NCBI GenBank assembly: GCA_001970855.1
Contig: LSSN01002471.1
Coordinates: 1-16,705 of the forward strand
Reading direction: 5' to 3'
Length of the DNA stretch: 16,705 bases
Source of the DNA: Smittium culicis
Lineage: Eukaryota; Kickxellomycota; Harpellomycetes; Harpellales; Legeriomycetaceae
Below, piece by piece: positions 16,628 to 16,705 of this stretch. Both the position numbers and the translations under genes were made by a program. Under the pieces are notes generated by a model. The model was not told the origin of the DNA. It was given only the letters and a program-made list of their open reading frames with translations, and made no database searches. Numbering within the stretch: position 1 is the first letter of the stretch; each line of letters opens with the position of its first letter.

Positions 16628-16705
16628 ATGTCAGAAATTATCAAAGAAGAAGCAAAAGGATATAAAATACCCGAAATTGAAAAGTTTTCAGGCTTACCAG
16701 AAAAA
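16628..16705 (+). CDS. start of a possible retrotransposon gag-like ORF, cut by window edge
   Basis: Twenty-six codons from the first ATG to the end of the window without a stop: MSEIIKEEAKGYKIPEIEKF followed by SGLPEK. The pattern of a short charged leader and then I.KFSG..E resembles the beginning of many Ty3/gypsy and related gag proteins (P.F.G followed by a W..EFE segment, which would lie beyond the edge). With so little protein the family is a guess; any other gene starting here remains possible. Confidence 0.35.
   Translation, partial: MSEIIKEEAKGYKIPEIEKFSGLPEK

Overview
This window looks like nuclear DNA of a fungus. It is very AT-rich, gene-poor and full of decayed transposons. The lineage cannot be fixed from sequence alone. 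Fungal character rests on three things: a RAX1-like protein (split RGS box plus three C-terminal membrane helices), a second gene with short GT-AG introns of 102 and 144 nt, and transposon remnants (Ty3/gypsy-type gag, LINE reverse transcriptase, Mutator-like transposase). No tRNA, rRNA, CRISPR array or bacterial operon was seen.

Layout. Positions 1-1056 hold two head-to-tail 3' parts of one LINE family (copies A and B), clearly richer in G+C than the rest. Positions 1187-2351 hold a broken LTR retrotransposon: a 441-bp LTR (TGTTA...TAACA), a frameshifted gag, then abruptly a short inverted copy of the LTR tip. Positions 2352-3094 are unassigned degenerate sequence. Positions 3095-5095 are an older, AT-drifted copy (C) of the same LINE family. 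The two convincing host genes are both on the minus strand: an intact single-exon 503-residue RAX1-like RGS/membrane protein (6364-7875) and a three-exon 259-residue coiled-coil protein of unknown function (11681-12706). About 3.8 kb of almost featureless AT-rich DNA lies between them. A diverged repeat of about 250 bp occurs in the same orientation at 5935-6185 and 12925-13180. To the right lie a 5'-truncated LINE insertion with a clear target-site duplication (14452-14842), a Mutator-like transposase pseudogene with an N-terminal FAR1-like part (15010-16200), a cluster of short direct and inverted repeats, and the first 26 codons of a possible gag-like ORF running off the edge.

The most interesting signal is regulatory. 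The LTR carries a perfect four-unit heat-shock element (TTC-GAA-TTC-GAA in contiguous pentamers) about 100 bp upstream of a TATAAAAG box. Further upstream it has a 100-bp array in which GAA recurs at exact 10-bp spacing, the geometry of step-type heat-shock elements. This suggests a heat- or stress-activated retrotransposon. The two host genes show no operon-like or functional link to each other; the rest of the window is mobile-element sediment. All readings are by eye: no alignment, composition count or database search was run.
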